53,418 nt of DNA, from positions 1 to 53,418 of the forward strand of contig CAMATZ010000042.1 in NCBI GenBank assembly GCA_945861275.1, in the 5' to 3' direction. A program made the translations under genes and the position numbers. The notes under the pieces were generated by a model. The model was not told the DNA's origin and ran no database searches. It was given only the letters and a program-made list of their open reading frames with translations. Origin of the DNA: Bordetella parapertussis. GTDB taxonomy: Bacteria; Pseudomonadota; Gammaproteobacteria; Burkholderiales; SG8-41. Of this stretch, positions 32,830 through 44,312 are shown one piece after another (position 1 is the first letter of the stretch; every line of letters begins with the position of its first letter).

Positions 32830-33279
32830 ATGAAAACCTCAATACTGATTTCCACAATCGTTGCCTGCGCCCTGGCGGCGCCTATCGTATCAGCGCAGGA
32901 CAAATCCGCGCCCGGCGCGCCGGCAATGAACATGGACATGGACAAACACATGAGCCAGATGCAGGCAAAAATGAAAGCGATGCAGGCGCAGATGGACAAG
33001 ATACGCAAGACAAGCGACCCGAAGGAGCGCCAGAAACTGATGCAGGATCACATGCAGGCCATGCAGGAAAACATGAAGGCGATGCATGGCATGGGTGGCC
33101 CGATGATGACGGGCAGCAGCCAGCACGGCATGATGATGGGCGGCAAGAAAGACGGCATGATGGATGGCGACATGATGAAACGCCACGGCATGATGGAAAA
33201 ACGCATGGATATGATGCAGATGATGATGGAGCAGATGATGCAGCGCGATCAAATGATGCAGTCCATGCCCGCCAAATAA
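32830..33279 (+). CDS. Met-rich periplasmic protein (copy 2)
   Basis: A protein of 149 residues from ATG 32830. The signal peptide (cleavage near IVSAQD) is followed by a helical, very Met-rich body: MNMDMDKHMSQMQAKMKAMQ, a MMTGSSQHGMMMGGKK loop and a MEKRMDMMQMMMEQMMQ helix. About a third of the mature residues are Met. Probably binds Cu(I) through thioethers. It follows the first Met-rich gene at 73 bases and precedes a universal stress gene. Confidence 0.85.
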   Translation: MKTSILISTIVACALAAPIVSAQDKSAPGAPAMNMDMDKHMSQMQAKMKAMQAQMDKIRKTSDPKERQKLMQDHMQAMQENMKAMHGMGGPMMTGSSQHGMMMGGKKDGMMDGDMMKRHGMMEKRMDMMQMMMEQMMQRDQMMQSMPAK

Positions 33280-33306
33280 CACAACCTTTCTAACCCAGGA
33301 GAACTC

Positions 33307-33747
33307 ATGTTTAAGCACATTCTTATTTCCACCGACGGTTCACCGGTCTCCAACAAGGCTGCCAAGGCCGGTATCGCGCTCGCCAGTGCGCTCGGCGCCA
33401 AGGTCACTGCCTATTGCGCGGTCGAATCGATGCAGCCCGTTTACGCTGAAGGCTACGCGTTCGACCAGAAGGTGATTGAAGAGATCGAACAGCACGCGCG
33501 CAAGGCAGCACAGAAGCGTGTCGATGCGATCGGCAAGATGGCCAAGGCGGCCCGCGTTCCCTTCACATCGGTGGTGACGAAGACTTCCTCACCCTATGAG
33601 GGAATCATCGCTGCCGCGAAAAAGCAGAAGTGCGACGTGATTTTCATGGCCTCGCACGGACGCCGCGGACTTTCCGCGCTAATCATGGGCAGTGTCACGC
33701 AAAACGTGCTGACACACTCCAGGATACCGGTGGTGGTGTACCGCTGA
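33307..33747 (+). CDS. Universal stress protein (UspA family)
   Basis: A protein of 146 residues with the Usp fold: KHILISTDGSPVSNKA at the start, VIFMASHGRRGLSALIMGS and then VTQNVLTHSRIPVVVYR. The G-x2-G-x9-G-S ATP-binding pattern is intact, so it is an ATP-binding UspA. An AGGAGA site precedes it. It probably belongs to the same transcript as the Met-rich protein genes. Confidence 0.92.
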   Translation: MFKHILISTDGSPVSNKAAKAGIALASALGAKVTAYCAVESMQPVYAEGYAFDQKVIEEIEQHARKAAQKRVDAIGKMAKAARVPFTSVVTKTSSPYEGIIAAAKKQKCDVIFMASHGRRGLSALIMGSVTQNVLTHSRIPVVVYR

Positions 33748-33950
33748 ACTGCCAACGGCGAGTACGCGAAAAATCTGAGAGCGTCTTAGCGGATAGTTTT
33801 TTATTTTATCCAATACAAGGGACTCACTCTGGAGTGGACTGTACCAGCCTTTCACAGGGCAGCGTTCAGTTCTGGCAGGTTAATGGCATGCACTGTATGA
33901 GTCATGAGCACCACTGTCGCTGAATAGACCTCTCTTTGGAAACTCCACTC

Positions 33951-34139
33951 ATGACGACCCATGTTTTCCATTCTCACGCGCTGCAGCAGCGTGCCGAAGC
34001 TGAGGTGGTTATCGCCCCGCGGATTCCTGTGCACAGCAACATGAAGCCCGTCACGGTCGCCGCGCTGATCGATGCAGGGGAAGCCGCCGCGCGGCAGAAT
34101 CTGGCGGCGATTCGCAAGCTGTTTGCGCGAGCCGGCTGA
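33951..34139 (+). pseudogene. Possible C-terminal remnant of a patatin-like protein
   Basis: A frame of 62 codons reads AEVVIAPRIPVHSNMKPVTV and ALIDAGEAAARQNLAAIRKL. This resembles the last strand and helix of RssA-type patatin-like phospholipases ('AD.VI.P......S......LI.AGE.AA......I..L'). The Ser-Asp catalytic part is missing. It may still be expressed as a small protein; the family call is tentative. Confidence 0.35.
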
Positions 34140-34162
34140 GTGTTAATCATTAGAATTCGGAT

Positions 34163-35341
34163 ATGGATGCTGAGCGCAAAAACATCGCCTTACTCTCCGC
34201 CTGCCAGGCGTTGCTGTTCATCAATAGCGTCACGCTGATTGCCATCAACGGCCTCGCGGGTTATGCGCTCGCCACCGACAAGGGTCTGGCCACACTGCCG
34301 GTGACGGCGCAGGTGATCGGCTCGGCGCTCGCGACGATTCCCGCCTCGCTGATCATGCAACGCATCGGCCGCCGCGCCGGATTCCAGATCGGCAGCGGCT
34401 TTGGCTTGATCGGAGGCGCGATTTCAACGCTGGCAATCGCGTTGTCGAATTTCTGGCTATTGTGTTTCGGCACCCTGATCGTCGGTGTGTATGGCGCTTT
34501 CGGTCTTTACTACCGCTTTGCCGCGGCCGATTCGGCCAGCAAGCAATTCAAAGCCAAGGCGATATCGCTGGTATTGGCCGGAGGGCTGGTGGGTGGCTTG
34601 GTCGGGCCGGCGCTTTCCAAATGGACGCGCGATCTCGCGCAGCCGGAATTTCTGGCTTCCTACGCTTCGTTGATGGTGTTCAGCCTCATTTCCATGGCGA
34701 TCCTGAGCCGGCTGCAGATTCCGTGGGTGAAAGAGGATGAAGCGACGGCGCCGCCGCGCGCGCTGGGAATCATCATGGCCCAGCCAACGTTTATCGTCGC
34801 GGTGACGCTGTCGGGCATCGGCTACGGCGTGATGAGTCTGCTCATGACCGCGACGCCGCTTGCCATGGGCTTCGCCAGCCATCCCTACTCATCGGCGGCC
34901 ACGGTGATCTCCTGGCACGTGATCGCGATGTTCGCGCCCTCGCTCATCACCGGCTCGCTCATCAAGCGCTTCGGGTTGCTTTCGGTCATGCTCGCCGGCG
35001 TCGCGATTATGTTCGCGTGCGTCGCTGCTGCCCTCTCCGGCATCACGGTCACGCATTTCTGGCTGGCGCTGGTGCTGCTCGGTGTCGGCTGGAACTTCAT
35101 GTACGTGGGCGGCACGACGCTGCTGACCGATGCTTATCGCCCGAGCGAGAAGGCCAAAACGCAGGGCGTGCATGATTTTCTGGTGTTCGGGGTCTCGATC
35201 GTTTCCTCGTTTTCATCCGGCCTGCTGCTCGAGTCCAACGGCTGGCAGATGCTGAACTATGTGGCGATTCCATTCCTGGCCATTGCCGGGCTGGCGTGCT
35301 TGTGGATGATGCTGCGTACGAGACCAGTTGCAGCTGCTTGA
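34163..35341 (+). CDS. MFS transporter
   Basis: A protein of 392 residues with twelve transmembrane helices. The helix 2-3 loop has MQRIGRRAGFQIGSGFGLIG and the C-terminal half has TGSLIKRFGLLSVMLAGVAI. AYRPSEKAKTQGVHDF in loop 10-11 is typical of the YbfB/permease group of uncharacterised MFS proteins. Substrate unknown. ATG 34163 lies 23 bases after the patatin-like remnant, which suggests that the two genes were once partners. Confidence 0.88.
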   Translation: MDAERKNIALLSACQALLFINSVTLIAINGLAGYALATDKGLATLPVTAQVIGSALATIPASLIMQRIGRRAGFQIGSGFGLIGGAISTLAIALSNFWLLCFGTLIVGVYGAFGLYYRFAAADSASKQFKAKAISLVLAGGLVGGLVGPALSKWTRDLAQPEFLASYASLMVFSLISMAILSRLQIPWVKEDEATAPPRALGIIMAQPTFIVAVTLSGIGYGVMSLLMTATPLAMGFASHPYSSAATVISWHVIAMFAPSLITGSLIKRFGLLSVMLAGVAIMFACVAAALSGITVTHFWLALVLLGVGWNFMYVGGTTLLTDAYRPSEKAKTQGVHDFLVFGVSIVSSFSSGLLLESNGWQMLNYVAIPFLAIAGLACLWMMLRTRPVAAA

Positions 35342-35617
35342 AGACGGCGGATTCATGAGCGACATCCACACGCGCTACGCCGCGATTCGATTCCGGCCCG
35401 ACTGGTTGGCGCGGAACAGCGCCGCGTCGGCATGGCCGATCATCGAGGCGCCCGTGCTGTCGCTATCGGGCGCGAACTGCGTAACCGGGATCGTGACCCG
35501 GATTCTGGTGCAACAACAGGTAAACACTATGCGCGATGCCGTACAGACGGTAAAAACATTCGCCTCTATAAAGATTCACTGCCCCTTCAAATTTGTCTCT
35601 CAAAGGAAACTCACACC

Positions 35618-35833
35618 ATGGATGCTGCAATCAAGACCGCCCTTGTCATCTCGTTTGCCATCGTAGCCTTGTTGTTGCTGTTCTTCGGCGGGGGAATGAT
35701 GACCGGGACAACGATGAGTGGCGGGATGATGGGAAGCGGAAGCATGGGCGGAATCAGTTGGATGTGGCTTCCTACCTTGCTTGTTATCGTATTGGGCGTC
35801 GTGCTTTTCTCGGTCATCTTCGGAAAGAAGTAA
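35618..35833 (+). CDS. Small two-helix membrane protein with Gly/Met-rich loop
   Basis: A protein of 71 residues: a first helix (TALVISFAIVALLLLFFGGG), a loop MMTGTTMSGGMMGSGSMGG, and a second helix (WLPTLLVIVLGVVLFSVIF). The Met-rich loop may face the periplasm and bind Cu(I). AAAGGAA precedes ATG 35618. Small proteins of this kind occur in copper clusters. The 276 bases before it hold no recognised gene. Confidence 0.75.
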   Translation: MDAAIKTALVISFAIVALLLLFFGGGMMTGTTMSGGMMGSGSMGGISWMWLPTLLVIVLGVVLFSVIFGKK

Positions 35834-35930
35834 GGCATGCAGGCGGGCGGGCGCCGGGAACCACGACCACGCAGGCCATCGTGGTTGTCATGCAGACCTT
35901 GACAACAGACTACTCCAGACTGGAGCATCA

Positions 35931-36494
35931 ATGGAAGCAATGTCCGTCAGCGCAGTTCATACTTTCGCGCCGGCCACGGCCACGCGAGTCAACTGGGGTC
36001 CCTATCTCGCCGGCATCGGCATAGGCGTCCTGAGTTGGATCGTGTTCGTGGTCGTCAACAATCCGATCGGCATCACCACCGCTATCTCCCAGGTCTCCGG
36101 CGGTGTGGCCTCGCTCATTGTTGGCGCCGAGGTGGTCGCCGCCAACAAGTACTGGGCAAAAAACGCCTTCGCCCTCGACTACGGCACTTTGTTCCTCGTC
36201 GGCACGCTGCTTGGTGGCCTCGGCTCAGCACTCGCTGCCGGCACCTGGCGTCTCGAGACCGTTCCGCAAGTTTGGTCCGAGCGTTTCGGCCCGTCGCCCG
36301 CCAGGCGCTACGGGGTTGCCTTCATCGGCGGTATCATCGCCATGTATGGCGCACGTCTCGCCAATGGCTGCACCAGCGGGAACGGCATTTCCGGCAGCCT
36401 GCAGCTCGCGCTCAACGGCTGGGTGTTCCTCGCCGTCATGTTCACCACCGGTGCCATCACCGCCTTCATCATGTTCCGCCCGAAGACTTCCTGA
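35931..36494 (+). CDS. YeeE/YedE-family membrane protein (first of pair)
   Basis: A protein of 187 residues with four to five transmembrane helices. The family signature is RLANGCTSGNGISG. The related YeeE proteins use conserved cysteines to pass thiosulfate. This short form works as a half-transporter together with the next gene. Start ATG 35931 (MEAMSVSAV) is chosen; the longer frame overlaps an intergenic region. Confidence 0.88.
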   Translation: MEAMSVSAVHTFAPATATRVNWGPYLAGIGIGVLSWIVFVVVNNPIGITTAISQVSGGVASLIVGAEVVAANKYWAKNAFALDYGTLFLVGTLLGGLGSALAAGTWRLETVPQVWSERFGPSPARRYGVAFIGGIIAMYGARLANGCTSGNGISGSLQLALNGWVFLAVMFTTGAITAFIMFRPKTS

Positions 36495-36509
36495 GCAGGA
36501 GAAACACCC

Positions 36510-37049
36510 ATGTTCCCCATCACCGGCACAACCTCGCTCGTCCTCGCCATTGTCTTCGGCTTTGCCTTCGGCTGGCTGCTGCATCGCGGACGCGTTGCCG
36601 ACTACAACACCATCGTCCGGCAGTTCCTGTTCAAGGACTTCACCGTAATCAAGGTCATGCTAACGGCGATCATTGTCGGCGGCATCGGCGTCTTCCTGCT
36701 GGTGCAGATGGGCTACGCGAAGTTCCACATCAAGCCGGCCGATCTGCTGGCGATCACGCTGGGCGCGGGACTATTCGGCATCGGCATGGTGCTCTACGGC
36801 TATTGCCCCGGCACGGCGCTCGCCGCCATCGGCGCAGGCAGCGTCCATGCGCTCATCGGCGCATTCGGCATGATCCTCGGCGGCATTCTGTATGCGCTGA
36901 CCTTCGACTGGGTGTCGCAGGCCATCCTCCCGGTGTGGGCGATGGGCAAGGTGCAACTGCCGCAGTTGCTCGGGGTCGGTGCGCCCGTGGTCTTCGTTGT
37001 TCTCGGTTTGTTGGTGATCGCGTTCTTCGTGATTCTCGAACGGCGTTAG
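36510..37049 (+). CDS. YeeE/YedE-family membrane protein (second of pair, DUF6691-like)
   Basis: A protein of 179 residues with five transmembrane helices and the matching signature YGYCPGTALAAIGAGSVHA. It starts 15 bases after the previous gene with an AGGAGAA site. Both halves together make a YeeE-like sulfur-compound transporter, as in many betaproteobacteria. Its place before a copper ATPase may mean sulfur uptake helps thiol or sulfide-based metal defence (inference). Confidence 0.88.
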   Translation: MFPITGTTSLVLAIVFGFAFGWLLHRGRVADYNTIVRQFLFKDFTVIKVMLTAIIVGGIGVFLLVQMGYAKFHIKPADLLAITLGAGLFGIGMVLYGYCPGTALAAIGAGSVHALIGAFGMILGGILYALTFDWVSQAILPVWAMGKVQLPQLLGVGAPVVFVVLGLLVIAFFVILERR

Positions 37050-37101
37050 CCGCAATTCTTAAACGCAGAGAAACCATATGGGGTCTTGCATTGCTACATA
37101 A

Positions 37102-37603
37102 ATGAGAGCAGCCCGAGTGACCTCGAAGACCAGCGCCATCCCACACGGCATACGCACCCTGACAGCGTCCGGCATGATTGCACGTGCAGGACTCTGGTCG
37201 GCGCTCGCCTTCGTTTTAAATCTGGCTTGGGAAATTGCGCATGTCAGTCTCTATGCGACCTGGGCTGCGGCGGATGGGATGACTGTTGCATGGTCGCTGC
37301 TGCATTGCACTGTGGGCGATGTCCTGATTGCACTCGCGATGTTCGCGCTGGCAGGCATTGCACTCCGGCGTGCGGATTGGCCGGCGTCGCGCCCGTGGGC
37401 AGGCGGCATCATTGTTGTGATCGGCGCGATGGCTTTTACCGCATGGAGCGAATGGTACAACGTGTATCGCGCCGGCAACTGGGGCTATTCGGCGGGCATG
37501 CCGATGATTTTTGGTATTGGTGTTTCCCCGCTGTTGCAGTGGCTGATTTTGCCGCCAGTGGTGGTGGGCGCCTATCGAGCAGTAAAGGAATCGAGACAAG
37601 ACT

Positions 37604-37614
<11 letters not shown>
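37102..37614 (+). CDS. Four-helix membrane protein, unknown
   Basis: A protein of 170 residues (or 146 from an internal ATG at MIARAGLW). Hydrophobic helices include [55 protein letters not shown] and [20 protein letters not shown]. Conserved-looking polar residues N-x-x-W-E and [10 protein letters not shown] lie at helix ends. It overlaps the ATPase start by 11 bases, so the two are co-expressed. I do not know a function. Confidence 0.75.
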
Positions 37615-40096
<2,482 letters not shown>

Positions 40097-40129
40097 TATC
40101 GTTACGGCTCTTTCAGCGACTCTATCCCC

Positions 40130-41485
40130 ATGAATCTGCACACACTGCTCGCGCAGCGTGCCGCCGCTAGCCAACCGTTGCGCGTGCTGCTGATCGGCGC
40201 CGGCAAATTCGGCTCGATGTTCCTGTCGCAGGTGCGTCGCACGCCGGGGCTGCATCTGGTTGCGGTGGCCGACCTCTCGCCGCAACGCGCGCAACAAAGC
40301 CTCGCGCGCGTGGGCTGGCCCGCCGAGCAGTATGCCGCCACCTCACTCGACCACGCGCGCAAGCACGGCACCACCTTCATCACCGATGATGCGCAAGCTG
40401 CCATCGCCAGCGATGCCATCGAAATTGTAATTGATGCCACCGGCAGTCCCGCCGCCGGCATCCGCCACGTGCTCGCCTGCTGTAAACACGGCAAGCACAT
40501 TGTGATGGTCAACGTTGAGGCCGATGCGCTGGCGGGCCCCTTGCTCGCGCAACGCGCGCGCGAAGCAGGCATCGTCTATACGCTGGCCTATGGCGATCAG
40601 CCGGCGCTGATTTGCGAGATGGTCGATTGGGCGCGTGCTGCCGGCTTTGAGGTGATTGCCGCGGGCAAAGGCACCAAGTATTTGCCGGCGTATCACGAGG
40701 CCACACCCGATACGGTATGGGGGCATTACGGTTTCACGCCGGAGCAGGTCGCGAGCGGCGACTTCAACGCGCAAATGTTTAATTCGTTTCTCGACGGCAC
40801 CAAATCCGCGATTGAAATGGCTGCCGTCGCCAACGCCACCGGACTCACGCCCGCGCCCGGCGGATTGGAATTTCCGCCGTGCGGCGTGGACGATCTGCCG
40901 CGGGTGATGCGCCCGCGCGCCGAAGGCGGGCATCTTGATCATCGCGGCCAGGTCGAAGTCATATCCAGTCTGGAGCGCGACGGCCGCCCGGTGTTTCGCG
41001 ATTTGCGCTGGGGTGTATACGTCAACTTCGCTGCCGACAGCGAGTATGTGCGCCGCTGTTTCAAGGAATACGGCCTGCACACCGACGACAGCGGCAACTA
41101 CGCCGCGATGTACAAGCCCTATCATCTGATCGGCCTGGAACTCGGCATCAGTGTGGCTTCGGCAGGGTTGCGCGGTGAAGCCACCGGCGCCGCCACCGGT
41201 TTTCGCGGCGATGCAGTAGCTACCGCCAAACGCGACCTGCGCGAAGGCGAAGCACTCGACGGCGAAGGCGGCTACACGGTGTATGGCCGGCTGATGCCCG
41301 CCGCCGATTCACTGGCGTGCGCGGGGCTGCCCATCGGGCTCGCGCATGGCGTAAAAATGACGCGGCGCGTGGCCCAGGGTCAAACCGTAACCTGGAATGA
41401 CATCGCCGCACCGGACAGTGAAGCGGTGCGCGTGCGGCGCGAGATGGAAGCGGCATTTCGCGGGACTGAGAAGCCTGCCCATTGA
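40130..41485 (+). CDS. Homoserine dehydrogenase-like oxidoreductase with SAF domain
   Basis: A protein of 451 residues. The NAD(P) site is VLLIGAGKFGSMFL, followed by VIDATGSPAAGIRHVL, KHIVMVNVEADAL and a catalytic-like domain (AAGKGTKYLPAYHEATPDT). The C-terminal part (EGEALDGEGGYTVYGRLMPA, LPIGLAHGVKMTRRV, GQTVTWNDIA) is a SAF domain. The same layout occurs in uncharacterised 'NAD(P)H-dependent oxidoreductase' proteins related to homoserine dehydrogenase and AFP-like SAF proteins. Substrate unknown. Not linked by function to the copper genes before it. Confidence 0.82.
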   Translation: MNLHTLLAQRAAASQPLRVLLIGAGKFGSMFLSQVRRTPGLHLVAVADLSPQRAQQSLARVGWPAEQYAATSLDHARKHGTTFITDDAQAAIASDAIEIVIDATGSPAAGIRHVLACCKHGKHIVMVNVEADALAGPLLAQRAREAGIVYTLAYGDQPALICEMVDWARAAGFEVIAAGKGTKYLPAYHEATPDTVWGHYGFTPEQVASGDFNAQMFNSFLDGTKSAIEMAAVANATGLTPAPGGLEFPPCGVDDLPRVMRPRAEGGHLDHRGQVEVISSLERDGRPVFRDLRWGVYVNFAADSEYVRRCFKEYGLHTDDSGNYAAMYKPYHLIGLELGISVASAGLRGEATGAATGFRGDAVATAKRDLREGEALDGEGGYTVYGRLMPAADSLACAGLPIGLAHGVKMTRRVAQGQTVTWNDIAAPDSEAVRVRREMEAAFRGTEKPAH

Positions 41486-41669
41486 GTATGAAGCTGCAGT
41501 GCAGCCACATAAGTCACAGGGAACAATGGCACTATCTTTAATCGCCGGCAACTTCGTGTAGACCCAAACGAATTTTCAAGTCGAATAAGCAAAAACGAAG
41601 CCGCCGGTGTTTCTGAACCCCATAAATTCTCCTGTTAACGACCCGTGTATCTGTTGTTCTTGGCGAAAC

Positions 41670-41843
41670 TTGAAGATCATCGCCGTAATTGAGGCGCCAG
41701 CGGTGATGGAGCGTATCCTCACGCACCTCGGCTTGCGTCCGCAGCCGCCGTCACGCGTGCCGGCGCGGTGGGTAGATTTGTCGCAAGGGGATTGGGGCTT
41801 GGCGAAAATTCACGCGATTGACACTGCACCGGGCGAGCGATAG
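41670..41843 (+). mobile_element. IS91-family transposase C-terminal tail fragment (opposite strand)
   Basis: Reads LKIIAVIEAPAVMERILTHL then GLRPQPPSRVPARWVDLS. This is the same tail as at 3537-3660, here on the plus strand. The part after about 41790 is unrelated readthrough to the stop. No other transposase part is next to it. Confidence 0.75.
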
Positions 41844-41879
41844 AGTCCCGATGGGTGAAAATCGGCGTTTAACAGTCTT

Positions 41880-42404
41880 ATGGTGAATCCCATGCCCGAT
41901 ACCGTGACGACACGCTACTCCCCTCTCGCTCCCCAGGACATGCTGGATGAGATCTTCTGCAAGGATGCCCGAGAGCCGCAGGATGAGCGACTTTGGGTGC
42001 CCTCAGGACCTGGCCGCTGGAACAGGCCGCTCTGTCTCAACGTCAGCCAGGGCTATTGGGTCCACTTGACCAAAGTGACTCAGGCGGGCGTTGTATCGCG
42101 CCATCGCCATCCCGCGCCTGTTCACGGTTTCGTTCTGGAAGGTCGCTGGCGCTATCTCGAACGCGATTGGGTCGCCACGGCAGGCAGCTATCTGTTCGAG
42201 CCGCCGGGAGATGTACACACGTTGGTGGTAGACGAGGGCGACTACATGATCACGCTGTTCCACAACACCGGCGCGCTGCTCTATTGCGATGAGCAAGGCA
42301 GGACCATAGGCTCCACCGATGTGTTCGACCGAGTCGCGGCGGCGCGCAAGCATTTCGAGTCTGTCGGTCTCGGCTCCGATTACGTGAAGCGGTTCATTCG
42401 CTGA
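41880..42404 (+). CDS. Cupin protein, 2,4'-dihydroxyacetophenone dioxygenase-like
   Basis: A protein of 174 residues (or 170 from ATG 41892). The cupin core holds VVSRHRHPAPVHGFVLEGRW with two His and a Glu, and EPPGDVHTLVVDE with a third His, giving the usual metal site. The N-terminal RLWVPSGPGRWNRPLCL and C-terminal FHNTGALLYCDEQGRTIGS match the ChrR/2,4'-dihydroxyacetophenone dioxygenase group, which splits a C-C bond with Fe and O2. Substrate is unproven. Confidence 0.8.
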   Translation: MVNPMPDTVTTRYSPLAPQDMLDEIFCKDAREPQDERLWVPSGPGRWNRPLCLNVSQGYWVHLTKVTQAGVVSRHRHPAPVHGFVLEGRWRYLERDWVATAGSYLFEPPGDVHTLVVDEGDYMITLFHNTGALLYCDEQGRTIGSTDVFDRVAAARKHFESVGLGSDYVKRFIR

Positions 42405-42499
42405 GGATCAGACTGCCTGTTCAGCTGCGCCAGTGCTCGATATTTCCCGGCCCTGACATTCGGCAATGGACCGGTGGCGCAGTCCGCGGCAAGGCGGGC

Positions 42500-42937
42500 T
42501 TACCAGCTACCGGTATTTTTCATTGATGCCCAAGGTTCTTGCGGCGCAAGGTGTTCGCCTTTCTGCAACAGCTCGATTGAAATATCGTCCGGTGTGCGGA
42601 TAAAGGCCATGTGGCCGTCGCGCGGGGGGCGGTTGATGGTGACGCCGTTATCCATCAGCGTTCGGCACATCTCGTAAATGTCGGCGACCTCGAAGGCGAG
42701 GTGGCCGAAATTGCGCCCACTCCTATAGTCCTCCGGGTCCCAGTTGTAGGTGAGTTCGAGCGTCGGCGCGCTCACCGATTTCGCGACATCGACATCGTCC
42801 CTTGCCGCCAGGTGCACATTGGTGAAGCGGCCCTTTTCGCTGTCCCTGCGGCGCACTGCGCTCAGACCCAGCATTTCGAAGAATTTGAGCGATTCCTCAA
42901 GATTGGAAACGCGTACCATGGTGTGGAGATATCGCAT
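42500..42937 (-). CDS. VOC-family protein (glyoxalase I-like)
   Basis: A protein of 145 residues with two beta-alpha-beta-beta-beta units. Metal-site residues fall where glyoxalase I has them: H5 (MRYLHTM), E61 (TLELTYNW), H79 (NFGHLAFEV) and E122 (SIELLQ). ELTYNWDPEDYRSGRNFGHL resembles the GloA substrate loop. It is probably lactoylglutathione lyase or a close VOC relative. Convergent with the cupin gene. Confidence 0.85.
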   Translation of the reverse strand: MRYLHTMVRVSNLEESLKFFEMLGLSAVRRRDSEKGRFTNVHLAARDDVDVAKSVSAPTLELTYNWDPEDYRSGRNFGHLAFEVADIYEMCRTLMDNGVTINRPPRDGHMAFIRTPDDISIELLQKGEHLAPQEPWASMKNTGSW

Positions 42938-43091
42938 GCCTGCCTCCCATTATTGACGTTTGCGGTAGTCTAGCCAAAGTGGCGCGCTATCGCCAGAGTG
43001 AAAGGGCATCGTGATTCTTCTTTCTCGTGTGCCTGGCGGCTCACGATCTGGAGTTTCACCGATGGACTCCTGTATGTGTCACACTTTTACT

Positions 43092-43116
43092 GCGTCCCCG
43101 GCATAGCCGGGGACGC
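43092..43116. repeat. Perfect 11-bp hairpin before the alpha/beta hydrolase
   Basis: GCGTCCCCGGC and GCCGGGGACGC arms around ATA, 30 bases upstream of the GTG start at 43146. There is no U-tract, so it is unlikely to be an intrinsic terminator. It may be a short repeat or protect the mRNA 5' end. Confidence 0.6.
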
Positions 43117-43145
43117 TCTCATAACTGTTTAGAGGAGAAGACAAC

Positions 43146-43952
43146 GTGTCCGTCGTCCGCAAAAAGATGGCGCTTGCCTGCCGCATCGAAGGTCAGGGCC
43201 CGGAGCTCATCATGTTTCATGGCGGCACGGGGTCCTGGACGCACTGGATTCGAAACATTCAGGCGTTGCGGGAACACTTCACTGTGCATGCATACGATCT
43301 GCCTGGCAACGGTGATTCACCATCCGTGCCCAGCGATATCACGCCGCACGATTACGTCGATATCGTTTGCGAGTCGCTTCGCGATGTTGGCGATGCGACT
43401 AAGCCGGTATTTCTGTGCGGGTTTTCGTTCGGCGCCGTGGTCGCGACGATGCTCGCAGCGCGCATGCCGGAGAAGGTTTCGCGCCTCGCCCTGGTCGCGC
43501 CGGGTGGGCTGCGCAGTGCACCCGGTGCGGGCTCGGGCCGCAGCCGTCTCAAGCTTCACAAAATGCCACCCGAACCGGCGCCCGAGGACGAGCGGCGCGC
43601 GATTCTGCGGCACAATTTGATGCAAATGATGTTTGTGCACGACTCGACCATTACCGAAGAGACCATCGACATCCAGCGCGACAACGTCGCACGCCAGCGC
43701 CTCAATACACAGCCGTTCACGGGGGGTAGCCTTACCCGCGAGGCACTGCCGAAGATCAGGGTGCCGACGCTAGGGATATTTGGTGCGCGGGATAACTTAT
43801 CGTGGCCTGATGTGTCGGCGCGGGTCGACCCTTGCAGGGAGCTGATGCCTGCTATGCACATTGAGCTGATCCCGGACGCGGGTCATTGGGTACAGTACGA
43901 AAGGCCCGAGCCCGTCAACCGGTTGCTCATCGAGTTCTTCGAGCAGGGTTAA
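43146..43952 (+). CDS. Alpha/beta hydrolase
   Basis: A protein of 268 residues from GTG 43146 (GAGGAGAA site). It has the oxyanion segment MFHGGTGSWTHW, the nucleophile elbow CGFSFGAVVA with S94, a late acid in GARDNLSWPD and H247 in DAGHWVQYE. This is the fold of meta-cleavage-type and general ester hydrolases. The start HGGTGSW rather than HGxG-S is common in the group. Substrate unknown; the neighbouring VOC and cupin genes hint at aromatic compound breakdown (inference). Confidence 0.87.
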   Translation: MSVVRKKMALACRIEGQGPELIMFHGGTGSWTHWIRNIQALREHFTVHAYDLPGNGDSPSVPSDITPHDYVDIVCESLRDVGDATKPVFLCGFSFGAVVATMLAARMPEKVSRLALVAPGGLRSAPGAGSGRSRLKLHKMPPEPAPEDERRAILRHNLMQMMFVHDSTITEETIDIQRDNVARQRLNTQPFTGGSLTREALPKIRVPTLGIFGARDNLSWPDVSARVDPCRELMPAMHIELIPDAGHWVQYERPEPVNRLLIEFFEQG

Positions 43953-43995
43953 ATATTATTTGATGTCCGCTGTTACTGGAAAGGAGGTTTTTACA

Positions 43996-44262
43996 ATGAC
44001 TAAGAAGAGTCCGAGAATGGGTAAGACGCCGGTGCGCCCTATTAGCACCAAGCGTGATTACGAACACGCGTCGGTCGTTGCCAAGCGATTGTCCAGTCAA
44101 GCCAACGCTGACTCTGCGGCTGAGCTGCGTCTCCAAGCGTTGCTGCGGGAAATGGACAGTTTTGACGAAATGGATGACACCACGAGTGAGGATGTTTTAG
44201 AAGACTACGATTACTCTGGACCTCGCCGACGGTGGTCGGACGACGCTGCAGACGCTACCTAG
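43996..44262 (+). CDS. Small unknown cytoplasmic protein
   Basis: A protein of 88 residues with an AAGGAGG site before ATG 43996. Lys/Arg-rich N-terminus (MTKKSPRMGKTPVRPISTKR), a helix-forming middle (VVAKRLSSQANADSAAELR) and an acidic C-terminal half (EMDSFDEMDDTTSEDVLEDY). No signal peptide or known motif. It could be an antitoxin-like or stress protein, but no partner is seen. Confidence 0.6.
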   Translation: MTKKSPRMGKTPVRPISTKRDYEHASVVAKRLSSQANADSAAELRLQALLREMDSFDEMDDTTSEDVLEDYDYSGPRRRWSDDAADAT

Positions 44263-44312
44263 CGGCATCGCACTCTGTGTCTGTAGCAGGAAGTTTTTTC
44301 CAGGATTAAAAT

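Noticed and set aside
33120-33260. Tandem ATG-rich repeats in the Met-rich gene as a DNA repeat array or CRISPR
   Set aside because: The repetition follows from Met/Gly codons in a real signal-peptide protein; no spacers or constant repeat unit.
35342-35617. In-frame extension upstream of the 71-residue membrane protein
   Set aside because: The extension has no signal peptide or motif and the AAAGGAA site fits ATG 35618.
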